This document shows positions 63,837 to 64,000 of a stretch of 64,000 nt of DNA, piece after piece (position 1 is the first letter of the stretch; the number at the start of each line of letters is the position of its first letter). The DNA lies in NCBI RefSeq assembly GCF_900142545.1, contig NZ_FRBF01000002.1, positions 124,001 through 188,000 on the forward strand. Reading direction: 5' to 3'. The position numbers and the translations under genes were made by a program. Below the pieces are notes generated by a model that was not told the DNA's origin, did no database searches, and saw only the letters and a program-made list of their open reading frames with translations. The DNA comes from Fibrobacter sp. UWT2. GTDB lineage: Bacteria; Fibrobacterota; Fibrobacteria; Fibrobacterales; Fibrobacteraceae.

Positions 63837-64000
63837 TTAGAAAAGGCTGGGGGGAGGATTGTTATCGTCTAATCCAGCCAAATTTCGGTCAGCATCAGAC
63901 ATTTCGTTCTGCTGAATGTTGTCGAGCGGGTCTTCGGGTTCCACAATCAGGTTGTAGTACACGTTGTTCTTGAGTTCGTCTTCGATATAGAAGAGCGTTC
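63837..64000 (-). CDS. Partial C-terminus of an unknown protein
   Basis: The frame is open from the window edge to a TAA at 63837. The visible 53 residues read YYNLIVEPEDPLDNIQQ in the middle and end in an Asn/Pro-rich tail. It runs in the same direction as the AICAR transformylase gene. There is too little to assign a function. Confidence 0.55.
   Translation of the reverse strand, partial: TLFYIEDELKNNVYYNLIVEPEDPLDNIQQNEMSDADRNLAGLDDNNPPPSLF

Overview
The window looks like a chromosomal segment of Fibrobacter or a close relative (phylum Fibrobacterota, fibre-degrading gut anaerobes). The evidence is six lipoproteins carrying the Fibrobacter major paralogous (FISUMP) domain, poly-serine linkers in secreted proteins, GH10 and CE1-type fibre-degrading enzymes with short tails resembling type IX secretion (T9SS) signals, a PorQ-like outer-membrane protein, and pyruvate:ferredoxin oxidoreductase. 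The species call is inference; no rRNA is present.

Layout. 1-9150: a partial outer-membrane barrel, purB, pgpA, a small acidic protein, an EAL-domain protein, a UPF0340 protein, guaA and pepA. 9150-19780: two outer-membrane proteins, a Na+/Ca2+ exchanger family protein, an SpmA/SpmB fusion, serS, a CE1-like esterase, an LptE-like lipoprotein, a Nudix hydrolase and leuB. 19830-31090: two tandem GH10 paralogs (the second has lost both catalytic glutamates), a Xer recombinase, tRNA-Lys(CTT), a sugar nucleotidyltransferase, two giant tandem FISUMP lipoproteins and tRNA-Asp. 31290-41070: a STAS protein, then an accessory island lying between a 3' fragment of nifJ and the intact nifJ gene. The island holds a two-gene unit of unknown function and three FISUMP lipoproteins, the second and third each preceded by a tiny gene whose peptide ends in a shared LEPR-type motif. 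41240-52300: ruvX, fabF, a GLUG-repeat surface protein, an acyl-CoA synthetase, a DUF2334 protein, ligA, mntP and a secreted protein. 52380-56470: five genes for a cytochrome-rich NrfBCD/ACIII-like quinol dehydrogenase with no catalytic reductase beside it. 56470-64000: a glycosyltransferase-like protein, a PorQ-like protein, tRNA-Lys(TTT), tRNA-Pro(TGG) followed by interrupted remnants of its own 3' end, an alpha/beta hydrolase lipoprotein, another FISUMP lipoprotein, trmFO, a coupled hypothetical gene, a stand-alone AICAR transformylase and a partial gene.

Across the window runs a layer of small structured repeats that gene calling does not explain. One is a 45-nt palindrome whose stem changes by compensatory substitutions (four good copies, one of them inserted in the nifJ fragment). 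A second palindrome family has one copy read in frame inside ligA. There are also heptanucleotide tandem arrays and a pair of inverted elements flanking the FISUMP island. Many of these abut stop codons.

How the genes fit together: purB, purH (transformylase only) and guaA belong to purine synthesis; nifJ and the NrfBCD-like complex to anaerobic energy metabolism; the esterase, GH10 proteins, T9SS-like tails and PorQ-like protein to extracellular polysaccharide breakdown. Coordinates and translations were read directly; family assignments rest on motif recognition without database searches.
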